5,328 nucleotides of DNA, taken from assembly GCA_014378085.1 (NCBI GenBank), contig JACMOJ010000489.1, positions 1 through 5,328 on the forward strand. Direction: 5' to 3'. Below, piece by piece: positions 1-4,897 of this stretch. The notes beneath the pieces are model-generated. The model did not search any database and was not told the DNA's origin. It worked only from the letters and a program-made list of their open reading frames with translations. This DNA is from Burkholderiales bacterium (GTDB taxonomy: Bacteria > Pseudomonadota > Gammaproteobacteria > Burkholderiales > Usitatibacteraceae). The position numbers and the translations under genes were made by a program. Positions within the stretch are counted from its first letter, which is position 1; every line of letters starts with the position of its first letter.

Positions 1-494
1 TGCTCGACCAGGCTGCCGGGTGACACGATCAATATGCGCTGCGCGTCCGCGCGCATCAGCAACTCCCGGATCAGCAACCCCGCCATGATGGTCTTGCCCG
101 CACCTGGATCGTCGGCTAGCACATACCGCAGCGGCTGCTTGGGCAGCATTGATTCATAAACCGCAGTGATCTGGTGTGGCAGTGGCTCGACGTTTGACGT
201 GTGGACCGCCATCATCGGATCGAACAGGTGCGCCAAGTTGATCCGGTAGGCCTCGGCCGCGAGCTTGAAGTCGGCGCCGTCGGCGTCGAAGCTCCATGGC
301 TTGCCTACCGATGCAATGCTGATCTCTGACTCGTTCGAGCGAAACAGCACCCGCTCGCCCAATCGGCCATCGTCGGCCTTGTAGACCACAGTCACGGCGT
401 TGTCGCCCAGCGGATCGGCGCTCACGACGCGGACCACCTTTCCCGGCTCGATGCCGGATATCTGAGCGCCTTTGGCGATCTGTTCAAGTTTCAT
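1..494 (-). CDS. SNF2-type defence helicase (DISARM DrmD-like), N-terminal part
   Basis: The visible 164 residues are the N-terminus of a large superfamily 2 DNA helicase/translocase; the rest lies beyond the left edge. Residues 1-100 form the family-specific leader (it starts [18 protein letters not shown] and contains [15 protein letters not shown] near 86-100). A Q-type motif, [14 protein letters not shown], lies at 105-118, the Walker A loop ADDPGAGKT at 127-135, and motif Ia, [11 protein letters not shown], at 154-164. The D-D-P-G-A-G-K-T loop, instead of the usual D-E-M-G-L-G-K-T, is typical of helicases encoded with DNA methyltransferases in DISARM class 1 and related loci, where DrmD acts with DrmA, DrmB and a methylase against incoming DNA. 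The start ATG is preceded by GGGGA at suitable spacing. Family level is well supported. The exact system is inference, because the partner genes would lie to the left, outside the window. Base composition is clearly GC-richer than in the genes to the right. Confidence 0.88.
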   Translation of the reverse strand, partial: MKLEQIAKGAQISGIEPGKVVRVVSADPLGDNAVTVVYKADDGRLGERVLFRSNESEISIASVGKPWSFDADGADFKLAAEAYRINLAHLFDPMMAVHTSNVEPLPHQITAVYESMLPKQPLRYVLADDPGAGKTIMAGLLIRELLMRADAQRILIVSPGSLVE

Positions 495-517
495 GCTTTT
501 GTCCCCGATTGCCTGTT

Positions 518-724
518 CTATTCATGTTCCGGCGCGCTCGCAATGACCGTCGCTTCGGCTAGTTGGCGCGCGTGCGCGCTTACGATTGATCGCCCCTCAT
601 GGCCCGCCGGAAACACTCCAGAGTGCAACTTAGCGATAAACCTTTTGGCAACGATTCGTCGTCGGCCGCTTGTGGCGACTGGCACCGCACTCACGTAAAT
701 CAAGGTAGTCGCGGCCACGACCAT
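518..724 (-). CDS. doubtful 68-aa open reading frame between hsdM remnant and helicase
   Basis: A 68-codon frame ends 23 bases before the helicase start. It has an apparently good ribosome binding site (AGGAAGGAAAGG directly before ATG) and moderate GC bias at codon positions 1 and 3 (about 65 and 62 percent by hand count). Against it: the purine-rich 'site' and the first ten or so codons are the hsdM remnant read in another frame, where they encode the conserved QEGKDGRG segment, so both may be accidental. The C-terminal two thirds, containing [18 protein letters not shown] and a helical tail ending in SAPEHE, are not recognised. It could be a small protein whose start was captured from decayed hsdM sequence, the remnant of another gene, or chance. 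If expressed, it would sit in the helicase transcription unit. Confidence 0.3.
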   Translation of the reverse strand: MVVAATTLIYVSAVPVATSGRRRIVAKRFIAKLHSGVFPAGHEGRSIVSAHARQLAEATVIASAPEHE

Positions 725-929
725 CCTTTCCTTCCTGAAAGACCCGGTTTTCTAACGGCTTGCCGGCGCGAAGGGGTTCGCTTTCTTCGAGCGTGTGCAT
801 GTCGTCTAGACAGCGCAGGAACAGGAGATAGGTGATTTATTCCATCACCTCCATCGGGTTGGAAATGCCGCCAGACCAAAAGGCGTTCCAGATGGAATCG
901 ACTTGGCTGCGAAGTTCGCCTGTGAGCAT
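630..929 (-). pseudogene. hsdM: truncated, nonsense-interrupted type I R-M methyltransferase (HsdM) N-terminus
   Basis: From ATG at 929 the frame reads the characteristic HsdM N-terminal helical domain: MLTGELRSQVD, then SIWNAFWSGGISNP, then MEVME. Codon 31 is TAA (837-839), where the family has Gln before ITYLLFLRRLDD; one C-to-T change from CAA would explain it. The frame continues unmistakably after the stop as ITYLLFLRCLDDMHTLEE, a GKPLENRVF segment and [14 protein letters not shown], to about codon 79 (near 693). There the family would go on with Trp-Ser-Arg-Phe-Lys, but the sequence becomes unrelated and meets a stop at 630-632. The S-adenosylmethionine-binding domain and the catalytic NPPF/Y motif are absent, so no methyltransferase can be made. 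Only a 30-residue peptide would come from the original start. No hsdS or hsdR is seen. The family assignment is strong. The cause of the 3' loss (deletion, insertion or recombination) is inference. Confidence 0.85.
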
Positions 930-1426
930 GAGGTAGTCGTCTCGTTAATATGGGCGCGGACTCCAAACCGACGCCACACGTTGCGTAACGTGTCAGCGTA
1001 TCACGCGTCCGACGCCGAATCACGTTCTGGAGATTGGAAAACCGCTATGCCGACCAGCCTGCAACATCACATCCGCGACGTTCCCACTGATGCGCAGCGA
1101 CGAGTGCTTTGGGTGCGGGACAAATACCGCAAGATCATTCAGGACACTATGCGGGACGAAACGCGGCTGGTGATGCGTACGCCGGTGGACGTCGAGCGCG
1201 GCCAAGCTGGCGTTCAGGTGCCCATAATGTGATCGCAGGTATGGTCGACGCCTACGACATCGCCAAGGCGGCGCTCTCACATGTTCCACTGCTGCTTTCA
1301 GTTGAAAATTATTATCAACCTCGACGCATTGCGAACAATAGTAAGCAAGGAAATCGACATACTCAGAATTCGGTCTTAGCGGACGTCCGAATAGGCGCAA
1401 AGGGGGCACTTTTTTCGGTGGGTTGA
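930..1426 (+). other. gene-free stretch with coding-like scraps, probably remnant
   Basis: No gene is recognised. On the plus strand, one frame from ATG 1047 to the stop at 1232 gives 61 residues with a protein-like character (RRVLWVRDKYRKIIQDTM, then DETRLVMRTPVDVERG). A second frame takes over near 1195 and runs to 1426 (HNVIAGMVDAYDIAKAAL, then a basic, polar tail). Together they could be one frameshifted, decayed gene, but no family is recognised and the upstream ribosome binding site is poor (GGAG sixteen bases from the ATG). Minus-strand frames here are Arg/His-rich and look like shadows. Treat the interval as degenerate sequence between the hsdM promoter region and the repeat-rich block to the right. 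Confidence 0.3.
976..993. promoter_or_regulatory. perfect inverted repeat upstream of the hsdM remnant
   Basis: ACACGTT, a 4-base centre GCGT, then AACGTGT form a perfect dyad 47 bases upstream of the hsdM start. The position suits an operator for a dimeric repressor of the former hsdM promoter. It could equally be a short hairpin. No -35/-10 pair of good quality was found beside it, so the regulatory role is inference. Confidence 0.4.
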
Positions 1427-1440
1427 ACCTGATATCAGGT
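1427..1440. repeat. 14-bp perfect palindrome
   Basis: ACCTGATATCAGGT is a perfect palindrome without spacer in gene-free DNA. It could be a binding site for a dimeric protein; no adjacent gene decides this. The flanking bases do not extend the symmetry. Confidence 0.4.
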
Positions 1441-1468
1441 AGAAAACAGGCTCGCGACGGCGCAGCGA

Positions 1469-1485
1469 GTTAGTAAAAGTTAGTA
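1469..1485 (+). repeat. tandem GTTAGTA direct repeat, 10-bp period
   Basis: GTTAGTA at 1469-1475 is repeated exactly at 1479-1485. Just before it, CTCGC (1451-1455) and GCGAG (1465-1469) can pair around a 9-base loop. Short repeats of this size can be chance; they are listed because this gene-free block is unusually rich in them. Confidence 0.3.
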
Positions 1486-1525
1486 TGGGCGCTGCCGGTT
1501 GCCCTGCGGGATGTTATGGATTGTT

Positions 1526-1596
1526 AAGGTTGCAACCTGAATTTCTCTTGCGACGATCACCTTTAGGTTGCCCCAAGTTCGCCGCAAGGTTGCAAC
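1526..1596 (+). repeat. AAGGTTGCAAC repeats, one within a 12-bp palindrome
   Basis: AAGGTTGCAAC occurs at 1526-1536 and, identically, at 1586-1596, exactly 60 bases apart on the same strand. The first copy is part of the perfect palindrome AGGTTGCAACCT (1527-1538). A shorter copy, AGGTTGC, lies between them at 1565-1571. Three like-oriented AGGTTGC words in 67 bases suggest repeated protein binding sites, but no function can be assigned. Confidence 0.45.
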
Positions 1597-1600
1597 AAGG

Positions 1601-1620
1601 CACGGCAAGATCACGGCAAG
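1601..1620 (+). repeat. CACGGCAAG direct-repeat pair, left copy
   Basis: CACGGCAAGA (1601-1610) is followed after one base by CACGGCAAG (1612-1620), an 11-base period close to one helical turn. The same arrangement recurs at 4921-4940 with 17 of 20 bases identical. Both lie outside genes. The period suits two protein monomers bound on one DNA face, as at recombinase arm sites or iterons; the sequence does not say which. Confidence 0.55.
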
Positions 1621-1736
1621 AAAGCCCTTCCGTTTCGCCAGACCTATCGATCAGTTTCTTGCCTTTCGCGGCGGAGTCCATATACGAATAGTTAGGCCCC
1701 AAGCCTGACGCGCGAGAGCACGGCGCGAGTTGCGGA

Positions 1737-2201
1737 TTACGCCACAAGCGCTTTGCGCCACCGTTCTATGAGTTGGTATGAAATTCCAGTCTCTGTCGTT
1801 AATTCCGCAATGGTGTCGGTCATGGTGTTCTTCTCCCATTCCGCTGGATTCGTCCTGAAGTCAGCGTAGTAGCCGAGAACCCTTACACGACGTAGGTGGC
1901 GAAACCACACCCCGACTTCTTCGTCCGGGCGGCGGATGTAGTTGTATACACCGGTGACTTCAACAAGCGCGACTGGGTAATGGTGTGCGATCACCAGAAC
2001 CAGATCCCCTGCTGTCATCTTATGTGCGAAATCCCAGTAGTCGCGCTGCGTCGCGTCGATAGCGCCCCGCTCAACGTCAGTTAGATCGCCAGGCGGATTG
2101 GCGAAATCTAGTCCGATGTAGCCGAGGCCGAGCGACCTCGTTGTGTGCGCCACGGCCTGCGCCGGGTCGGATGGATGTAGCTGCATTCTCCAGTGGCTCA
2201 T
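1737..2201 (-). CDS. stand-alone EVE/PUA-like modified-base-binding domain protein
   Basis: A 154-residue soluble protein. The pattern fits the EVE/PUA-like fold that reads modified bases and often accompanies restriction and antiviral systems: W4 in the first strand (HWRMQLHPSD), GLGYIGLDF at 25-33, DYWDFAHKMTAGDLVLVI at 54-71 with the turn before the G-D-L-V-L-V-I strand, ALVEVTGVYNYI at 78-89, and FRHLRRVRVLGYY at 100-112. The last 35 residues are helical (TDTIAELTTETGISYQLIERW) and may pack against the fold or bind a partner. No nuclease or ATPase domain is fused to it, unlike in McrB-type or other restriction proteins carrying similar modules. The start is supported by GGAGG eight bases upstream. 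The gene stands alone, divergent from the HEPN-like gene, with no obvious terminator after it. The fold assignment is by pattern and moderately sure; the ligand is unknown. Confidence 0.8.
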   Translation of the reverse strand: MSHWRMQLHPSDPAQAVAHTTRSLGLGYIGLDFANPPGDLTDVERGAIDATQRDYWDFAHKMTAGDLVLVIAHHYPVALVEVTGVYNYIRRPDEEVGVWFRHLRRVRVLGYYADFRTNPAEWEKNTMTDTIAELTTETGISYQLIERWRKALVA

Positions 2202-2209
2202 ATGGCGTA

Positions 2210-2214
2210 CCTCC
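2210..2214 (-). promoter_or_regulatory. ribosome binding site of the EVE-like gene
   Basis: GGAGG on the minus strand, eight bases before the ATG at 2201, fixes the start. A TATAAA word on the minus strand at 2238-2243 is a possible -10 element, but no matching -35 is seen. Confidence 0.6.
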
Positions 2215-2669
2215 GAGTGACAGTGAGTTCAACGTGTTTTATACATCACAGGCAACTATAACTTTTACTGGTGTGCACGGGCAACCGGCGTGAGGGACTT
2301 TCGAGAGCTATTCGTACAAGCACTACCGCAGCATTTAATGGGCATGGCACATGATGCGCGAGGTGTTGGTCGCTGATCCGAAAGCCGGTGGCGATGAATT
2401 AGCAGGAGCGGCGGTCCGAACGTGTGAAACGCATCGATCCGCGTAGGCGCGCACGCGCGCTTTTCATCGAAACGGAGCGATTCGCCCAGTTGCAGGAAAA
2501 TAGAATCGTCGCGCTAAATTTCGATGCGTGCCCAACACTGTTGGCCACGAATTGCAGGGTTCAGCAAAGATTGCGCCCAAGCGCATGAAACGTAGCGTGC
2601 AGTTTTTTGCGACAATCGAAAACGCAAAGGCCTGCGAGGTGCTGGCCTTGTAAATCGAGGACGGGAAAG
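2215..2669 (+). other. divergent intergenic region with tiny reading frames
   Basis: About 450 bases between the divergent EVE-like and HEPN-like genes contain no convincing gene. Plus-strand scraps are: a short frame with RDFRELFVQALPQHLMGMA up to about 2375; ATG 2351 onward, 31 residues (MMREVLVADPKAGGDELA...); GTG 2424 to the stop at 2588, 54 residues, Arg-rich; and ATG 2585 to the stop at 2653, 22 residues (MKRSVQFFATIENAK...). The last two overlap by ATGA, and the 22-codon frame ends 16 bases before the HEPN-like start, so a leader-type arrangement is possible but unproven. A 14-base alternating purine-pyrimidine run lies at 2447-2460, and CCAAC-ACT-GTTGG at 2532-2544 is a small dyad. 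Promoters for both flanking genes should lie here; none is clear. Confidence 0.35.
2447..2464 (+). other. GC-alternating hairpin followed by T4
   Basis: GCGCG, loop CACG, CGCGC (2447-2460), followed by TTTT, resembles a minimal rho-independent terminator for plus-strand transcription from the left. The same 14 bases are strictly alternating purine-pyrimidine. There is no intact plus-strand gene upstream to end here, and the T run is short, so support is weak. Confidence 0.25.
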
Positions 2670-3455
2670 ATGGTTATCCGGGCGAACTTGGCAGCAAACG
2701 CGAGCGATTTTGACTGGCGTGTCAATACGTCAATTTCAGCCAAGACCAGCGGACTCGCCTGCAACGGCATCCCGCTGAGCGATGACGCACGATTAACAGT
2801 CGTCGTTCCAGTGCAATTAACCAAGAAAAAGAAGCTCACGCTTCCGATTCCGAACGCGACCGCACTATGTCTTGATCGGGCACATTCCGCGTTCTCTCAC
2901 GCGAACGCATTGCGGAAAAAAGCAAACATTGACACCACCCTCAAATCCGACGTGAGCTTCCCCTTCACTAGTGATGCGATGGATTTTTTCGCACTTCGGA
3001 TGGAGGCGGTCGTTTTGGCTGTGATTGCGATTGAAGCATTCGTCAACGAGTCTATCCCGGACGGGTACTCGTTCGTTTCGAAGCATGAGCGCACAGACCA
3101 CACGCTCACTAGGCCGAAGAGTGAGATTGAGCGCTACGTGACGCTTGACGAAAAATTGGCGACGGTACTGCCCGGTGCGCTCGCCCGCTGCCCAACACCA
3201 AAGGGAATGGCTGCGTGGCAAAAGTATTTACTCCTCCGAAAATTGCGCGACCGACTTGTCCATCTTAAGACGGAAGATCGAAAGGCGATTTGGCCGGAAC
3301 TCGCCTCGGTTTGGACCGATTTGGTGCTGTGCCTCGATCCTGCTCTATCGGCCAAATCGATCATCGACCATTTCGTCCCATACCTACCCAAACGGCCCGA
3401 TTGGCATCGTCTGTACCCCTATGGCCGGTGTCTTCGACAGCACCGTGATGACTGA
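2670..3455 (+). CDS. HEPN-like domain protein, putative RNase-type effector
   Basis: A 261-residue protein counted from ATG 2670, chosen because GAGG lies nine bases upstream; an in-frame ATG at 2607 would add 21 Cys/Arg-rich residues with no such site. Residues 1-60 look beta-rich and end in a KKKK stretch. The rest is helical. Two features suggest a HEPN fold: a helix with EAFVNE at 122-127 (inside MEAVVLAVIAIEAFVNESIP) and LRKLRDRLVHLK at 189-200, giving R193-x4-H198, the Rx4-6H catalytic pattern of HEPN ribonucleases. These occur in abortive-infection and toxin proteins; catalytically silent HEPN members also exist. No signal peptide or membrane segment is evident. A short gene follows after about 17 bases and may be a co-transcribed partner. 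No MNT nucleotidyltransferase antitoxin, the commonest HEPN partner, is visible. Fold assignment is by motif only; RNase activity is inference. Confidence 0.7.
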   Translation: MVIRANLAANASDFDWRVNTSISAKTSGLACNGIPLSDDARLTVVVPVQLTKKKKLTLPIPNATALCLDRAHSAFSHANALRKKANIDTTLKSDVSFPFTSDAMDFFALRMEAVVLAVIAIEAFVNESIPDGYSFVSKHERTDHTLTRPKSEIERYVTLDEKLATVLPGALARCPTPKGMAAWQKYLLLRKLRDRLVHLKTEDRKAIWPELASVWTDLVLCLDPALSAKSIIDHFVPYLPKRPDWHRLYPYGRCLRQHRDD

Positions 3456-3472
3456 CATTGTTGACGCAGGCG

Positions 3473-3745
3473 ATGAAATTCGCGGATTTTCTCTCGCTGC
3501 TAACAGCAAACAATTCAGTTGCAGTTAACGGCCCCTACCTCGAGAGCGCATCAATGATTCAACCAGAGCAGCTTTCGAGCCTGACACCCGAGCGGGCGCT
3601 GTGGCTAATTCACTTCCTGAAAGAAAATCCGGATCTAGGGAAGCGTCTTCTGCGACTGGAGAAAAAGCATCGCGCTAACCTCAAGACCCAAGAGGCTGGG
3701 GAAAATGATCCGGAATCGGATATTGAGAGCAATAGTAAGCAGTAG
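3473..3745 (+). CDS. small charged helical protein downstream of the HEPN-like gene
   Basis: About 90 residues from ATG 3473. TTG 3458, only two bases after the preceding stop, and ATG 3554 (63 residues, with GAGAG seven bases upstream) are alternative starts; the sequence does not settle the choice. The centre is a predicted helix pair, LTPERALWLIHFLKENPDLG, followed by a very basic stretch (KRLLRLEKKHRANLK) and an acidic, polar, likely disordered tail (EAGENDPESDIESNSKQ). No known domain is recognised. The tight spacing behind the HEPN-like gene suggests one transcript, and the mixed-charge helix-plus-tail form would suit an antitoxin, adaptor or nucleic-acid-binding helper, but this rests on position and composition only. 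Confidence 0.55.
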   Translation: MKFADFLSLLTANNSVAVNGPYLESASMIQPEQLSSLTPERALWLIHFLKENPDLGKRLLRLEKKHRANLKTQEAGENDPESDIESNSKQ

Positions 3746-3777
3746 CCCGGCGACGTATCTGTTTAATCGACGACGTA

Positions 3778-3792
3778 CTCAACATAGTTGAG
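3778..3792. terminator. possible hairpin between convergent genes
   Basis: CTCAAC, loop ATA, GTTGAG is a perfect 6-bp stem with a 3-base loop. It lies between the end of the plus-strand small gene (3745) and the end of the minus-strand toxin candidate (3830), where a shared terminator would be expected. Neither strand has a T run after it, so intrinsic termination is uncertain. Confidence 0.3.
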
Positions 3793-3829
3793 ATGATGGA
3801 TCGCTAGACAACAAAGGACAAGCCAAACT

Positions 3830-4258
3830 CTAGCTGTACAACTTATGTTCGTGATCAACCCAGACTGGATAAAAGGTTCGGTCAACCCAGAGGCCATGCA
3901 CGCGTCCCAGCTCTTCGCGCGCTAGCGAAAACTGCCACGGCTCACAGCCTCGCAATTGCTCGGAAAGATGCGCAAATCCCTCCGTCTCCGTTGTCTTCTC
4001 CCACCTGATACGGTGCGAGCGAAGCGCATTTCCTGCCACTCTAAACTCCGCACACTTCATTGTGGAAATGTTCTTGAGGCGGTCGCATAAAGCAGCGAGA
4101 TAAGTCGCCTTGATAGCCGTATCTGGAAGCCCGAACTTTACGTGCTCCAGTTCCAGATACTTAAAAGAGAAACCGACCAAACCATCATGAATTTCAGTAA
4201 GCGACGGCAGTTTTGACGCGCCCTTGAGTGGCGCGCCTTTATTCAGCTTCTTTGGCAT
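3830..4258 (-). CDS. Panacea-associated putative toxin
   Basis: A 142-residue protein starting at ATG 4258 inside the end of the Panacea gene, overlapping it by 20 bases in another frame; this suggests translational coupling. A longer frame reaching 4297 is unlikely because its first 13 codons are antitoxin gene read out of frame. Visible conserved-looking blocks are GFSFKYLELEHVKF (29-42), LCDRLKNIS (57-65), LRSHRIRWEKTTETEGFAHL (79-98), WQFSL (108-112), and the C-terminal GRVHGLW plus FYPVWVDHEHKLY (129-141), rich in His, Trp and aromatic residues. The pattern resembles small conserved proteins paired with Panacea antitoxins. Established: Panacea domains neutralise many unrelated toxins encoded beside them. 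The toxic activity and target here cannot be read from the sequence; a compact RNase or nucleotide-modifying fold is possible. Confidence is high for the gene, moderate for the toxin role. Confidence 0.82.
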   Translation of the reverse strand: MPKKLNKGAPLKGASKLPSLTEIHDGLVGFSFKYLELEHVKFGLPDTAIKATYLAALCDRLKNISTMKCAEFRVAGNALRSHRIRWEKTTETEGFAHLSEQLRGCEPWQFSLAREELGRVHGLWVDRTFYPVWVDHEHKLYS

Positions 4259-4703
4259 CGTCCGCAAGAGACTTGAAGAACTGGGCCATCGAATCATGCG
4301 TTATTTCGCTCTTCGACTCCTCGTCTGGAGCAAGTCCCCCACGAGCCGTTAGCCATGGTGGTTCTTGATGTGTACGCAGTTCGAGTTCATAGCCAGAATC
4401 AGCGCCGTACGTTTCCAAAACTGAGGAAACAGTACTTTTGAGGTCGTCCGGCAGTGTCACAGGCGATTGAGCCTCGACAATCGGGTTCCATCGGTAACTC
4501 TTAAACGTTCCGTACACGCTAGGTTGTACTGGGCCGTGCACCCAAGCTTCAAGCCGATCCGGGAAGGCTGGCTTGCCGTCAAGAGCAAGACTCCAGCCCT
4601 GCACGTAATACAGCAGCTTTTGTAGTTTTAGGTTTGAGACCGGGTCGCCAGCCTCTTGAAAGAATGCGACGATGTACCGGGCGACATCAATTGCAGTTGC
4701 CAT
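4239..4703 (-). CDS. Panacea-domain (SocA/DUF4065) antitoxin
   Basis: A 154-residue Panacea-domain protein. Diagnostic blocks are TAIDVARYIVAFF (3-15), SNLKLQKLLYYVQGWSLAL (23-41), FPDRLEAWVHGPVQPSVY (47-64), LRTHQEPPWLTAR (109-121), and the final helix around MAQFFKSL (139-146). The domain fills the whole protein with no added N-terminal DNA-binding domain, as in SocA of Caulobacter, whose toxin SocB attacks the replication clamp DnaN and is delivered to ClpXP by SocA. The start at 4703 is preferred over the upstream in-frame ATG at 4730 because AAGGAG lies seven bases before it. The gene is first in a two-gene unit; its stop overlaps the start of the putative toxin. The upstream region holds a dyad of DnaA-box-like words and other small inverted repeats, possible operator sites. 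Composition is about 50 percent GC in the segment sampled, lower than the helicase. Confidence 0.93.
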   Translation of the reverse strand: MATAIDVARYIVAFFQEAGDPVSNLKLQKLLYYVQGWSLALDGKPAFPDRLEAWVHGPVQPSVYGTFKSYRWNPIVEAQSPVTLPDDLKSTVSSVLETYGADSGYELELRTHQEPPWLTARGGLAPDEESKSEITHDSMAQFFKSLADDAKEAE

Positions 4704-4709
4704 TCGGAA

Positions 4710-4715
4710 CTCCTT
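4710..4715 (-). promoter_or_regulatory. ribosome binding site deciding the Panacea gene start
   Basis: AAGGAG on the minus strand, with the G-G-A-G core about seven bases before ATG 4703, selects that start over ATG 4730, which would place this site inside the coding region. Confidence 0.7.
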
Positions 4716-4721
4716 TTTATA

Positions 4722-4754
4722 GTTATGCACATGTTGATAACGCAGTTATCCACA
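4722..4754. promoter_or_regulatory. cluster of three DnaA-box-like sequences upstream of the Panacea operon
   Basis: Plus strand: TTATGCACA at 4723-4731 and TTATCCACA at 4746-4754 both fit the DnaA-box consensus TTWTNCACA. Between them TGTTGATAA (4732-4740) is the reverse complement of TTATCAACA, one base off the strongest box. TGTTGATAAC (4732-4741) and GTTATCCACA (4745-4754) form a dyad with a 3-base centre and 9 of 10 matches. The cluster ends 12 bases upstream of the start of the ATG 4703 ribosome binding site region, so it lies in the promoter or leader of the toxin-antitoxin unit. It could be a DnaA-responsive control region, an autorepressor operator that happens to resemble DnaA boxes, or a remnant of a replication origin; no AT-rich unwinding region or rep gene was found. 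Confidence 0.5.
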
Positions 4755-4788
4755 GGTTGTGACGACAGCATACACTTAAAGGGTAGGG

Positions 4789-4842
4789 ACCGAAATACCT
4801 ATCGGTAAACGGTTGCGAATGGCCGAAATAGCGTTGTAACCG
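4789..4842. promoter_or_regulatory. small inverted and direct repeats in the Panacea promoter region
   Basis: ACCGA (4789-4793) and TCGGT (4802-4806) pair around 8 bases; CGGTT (4810-4814) and AACCG (4838-4842) are a wider inverted pair; CCGAAATA occurs directly repeated at 4790-4797 and 4823-4830. Dense small repeats upstream of a toxin-antitoxin unit are consistent with autoregulatory binding, but none is long enough to be sure. A minus-strand TATGCT near 4767-4772 is a weak -10 candidate. Confidence 0.3.
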
Positions 4843-4897
4843 AATCCATTTCAAACTGATCCACTACCGAGATTCCGAACGCCCGCTAACGCAAGAT

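Noticed and set aside
599..835. 78-codon plus-strand frame
   Set aside because: Antisense to the hsdM remnant, which has clear family similarity; composition is shadow-like with no ribosome binding site.
700..1023. 107-codon minus-strand frame
   Set aside because: Overlaps the hsdM remnant in another frame; Arg/His/Pro-rich, without recognisable motifs.
1020..1409. 129-codon minus-strand frame
   Set aside because: Arg/His-rich, opposite the more protein-like plus-strand scraps; no start signal and no family.
1427..1620. CRISPR array
   Set aside because: Repeats are 7-14 bases with irregular spacing, not 24-40-base repeats with uniform spacers; no cas genes.
1485..1747. Frames on both strands in the repeat-rich block (68 and 77 codons)
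   Set aside because: They run through palindromes and repeats, overlap each other and show no protein-like pattern.
1896..2084. 62-codon plus-strand frame
   Set aside because: Antisense shadow of the EVE-like gene.
2561..3391. Several minus-strand frames of 70-118 codons
   Set aside because: Antisense shadows of the HEPN-like gene; Cys/Arg/Phe-rich, without start signals.
3145..3528. 127-codon plus-strand frame
   Set aside because: Overlaps the end of the HEPN-like gene in another frame; the HEPN-like frame carries the EAFVNE and Rx4H motifs.
4259..4297. N-terminal extension of the putative toxin
   Set aside because: The 13 extra codons are antitoxin coding sequence read out of frame; ATG 4258 gives the typical short overlap.
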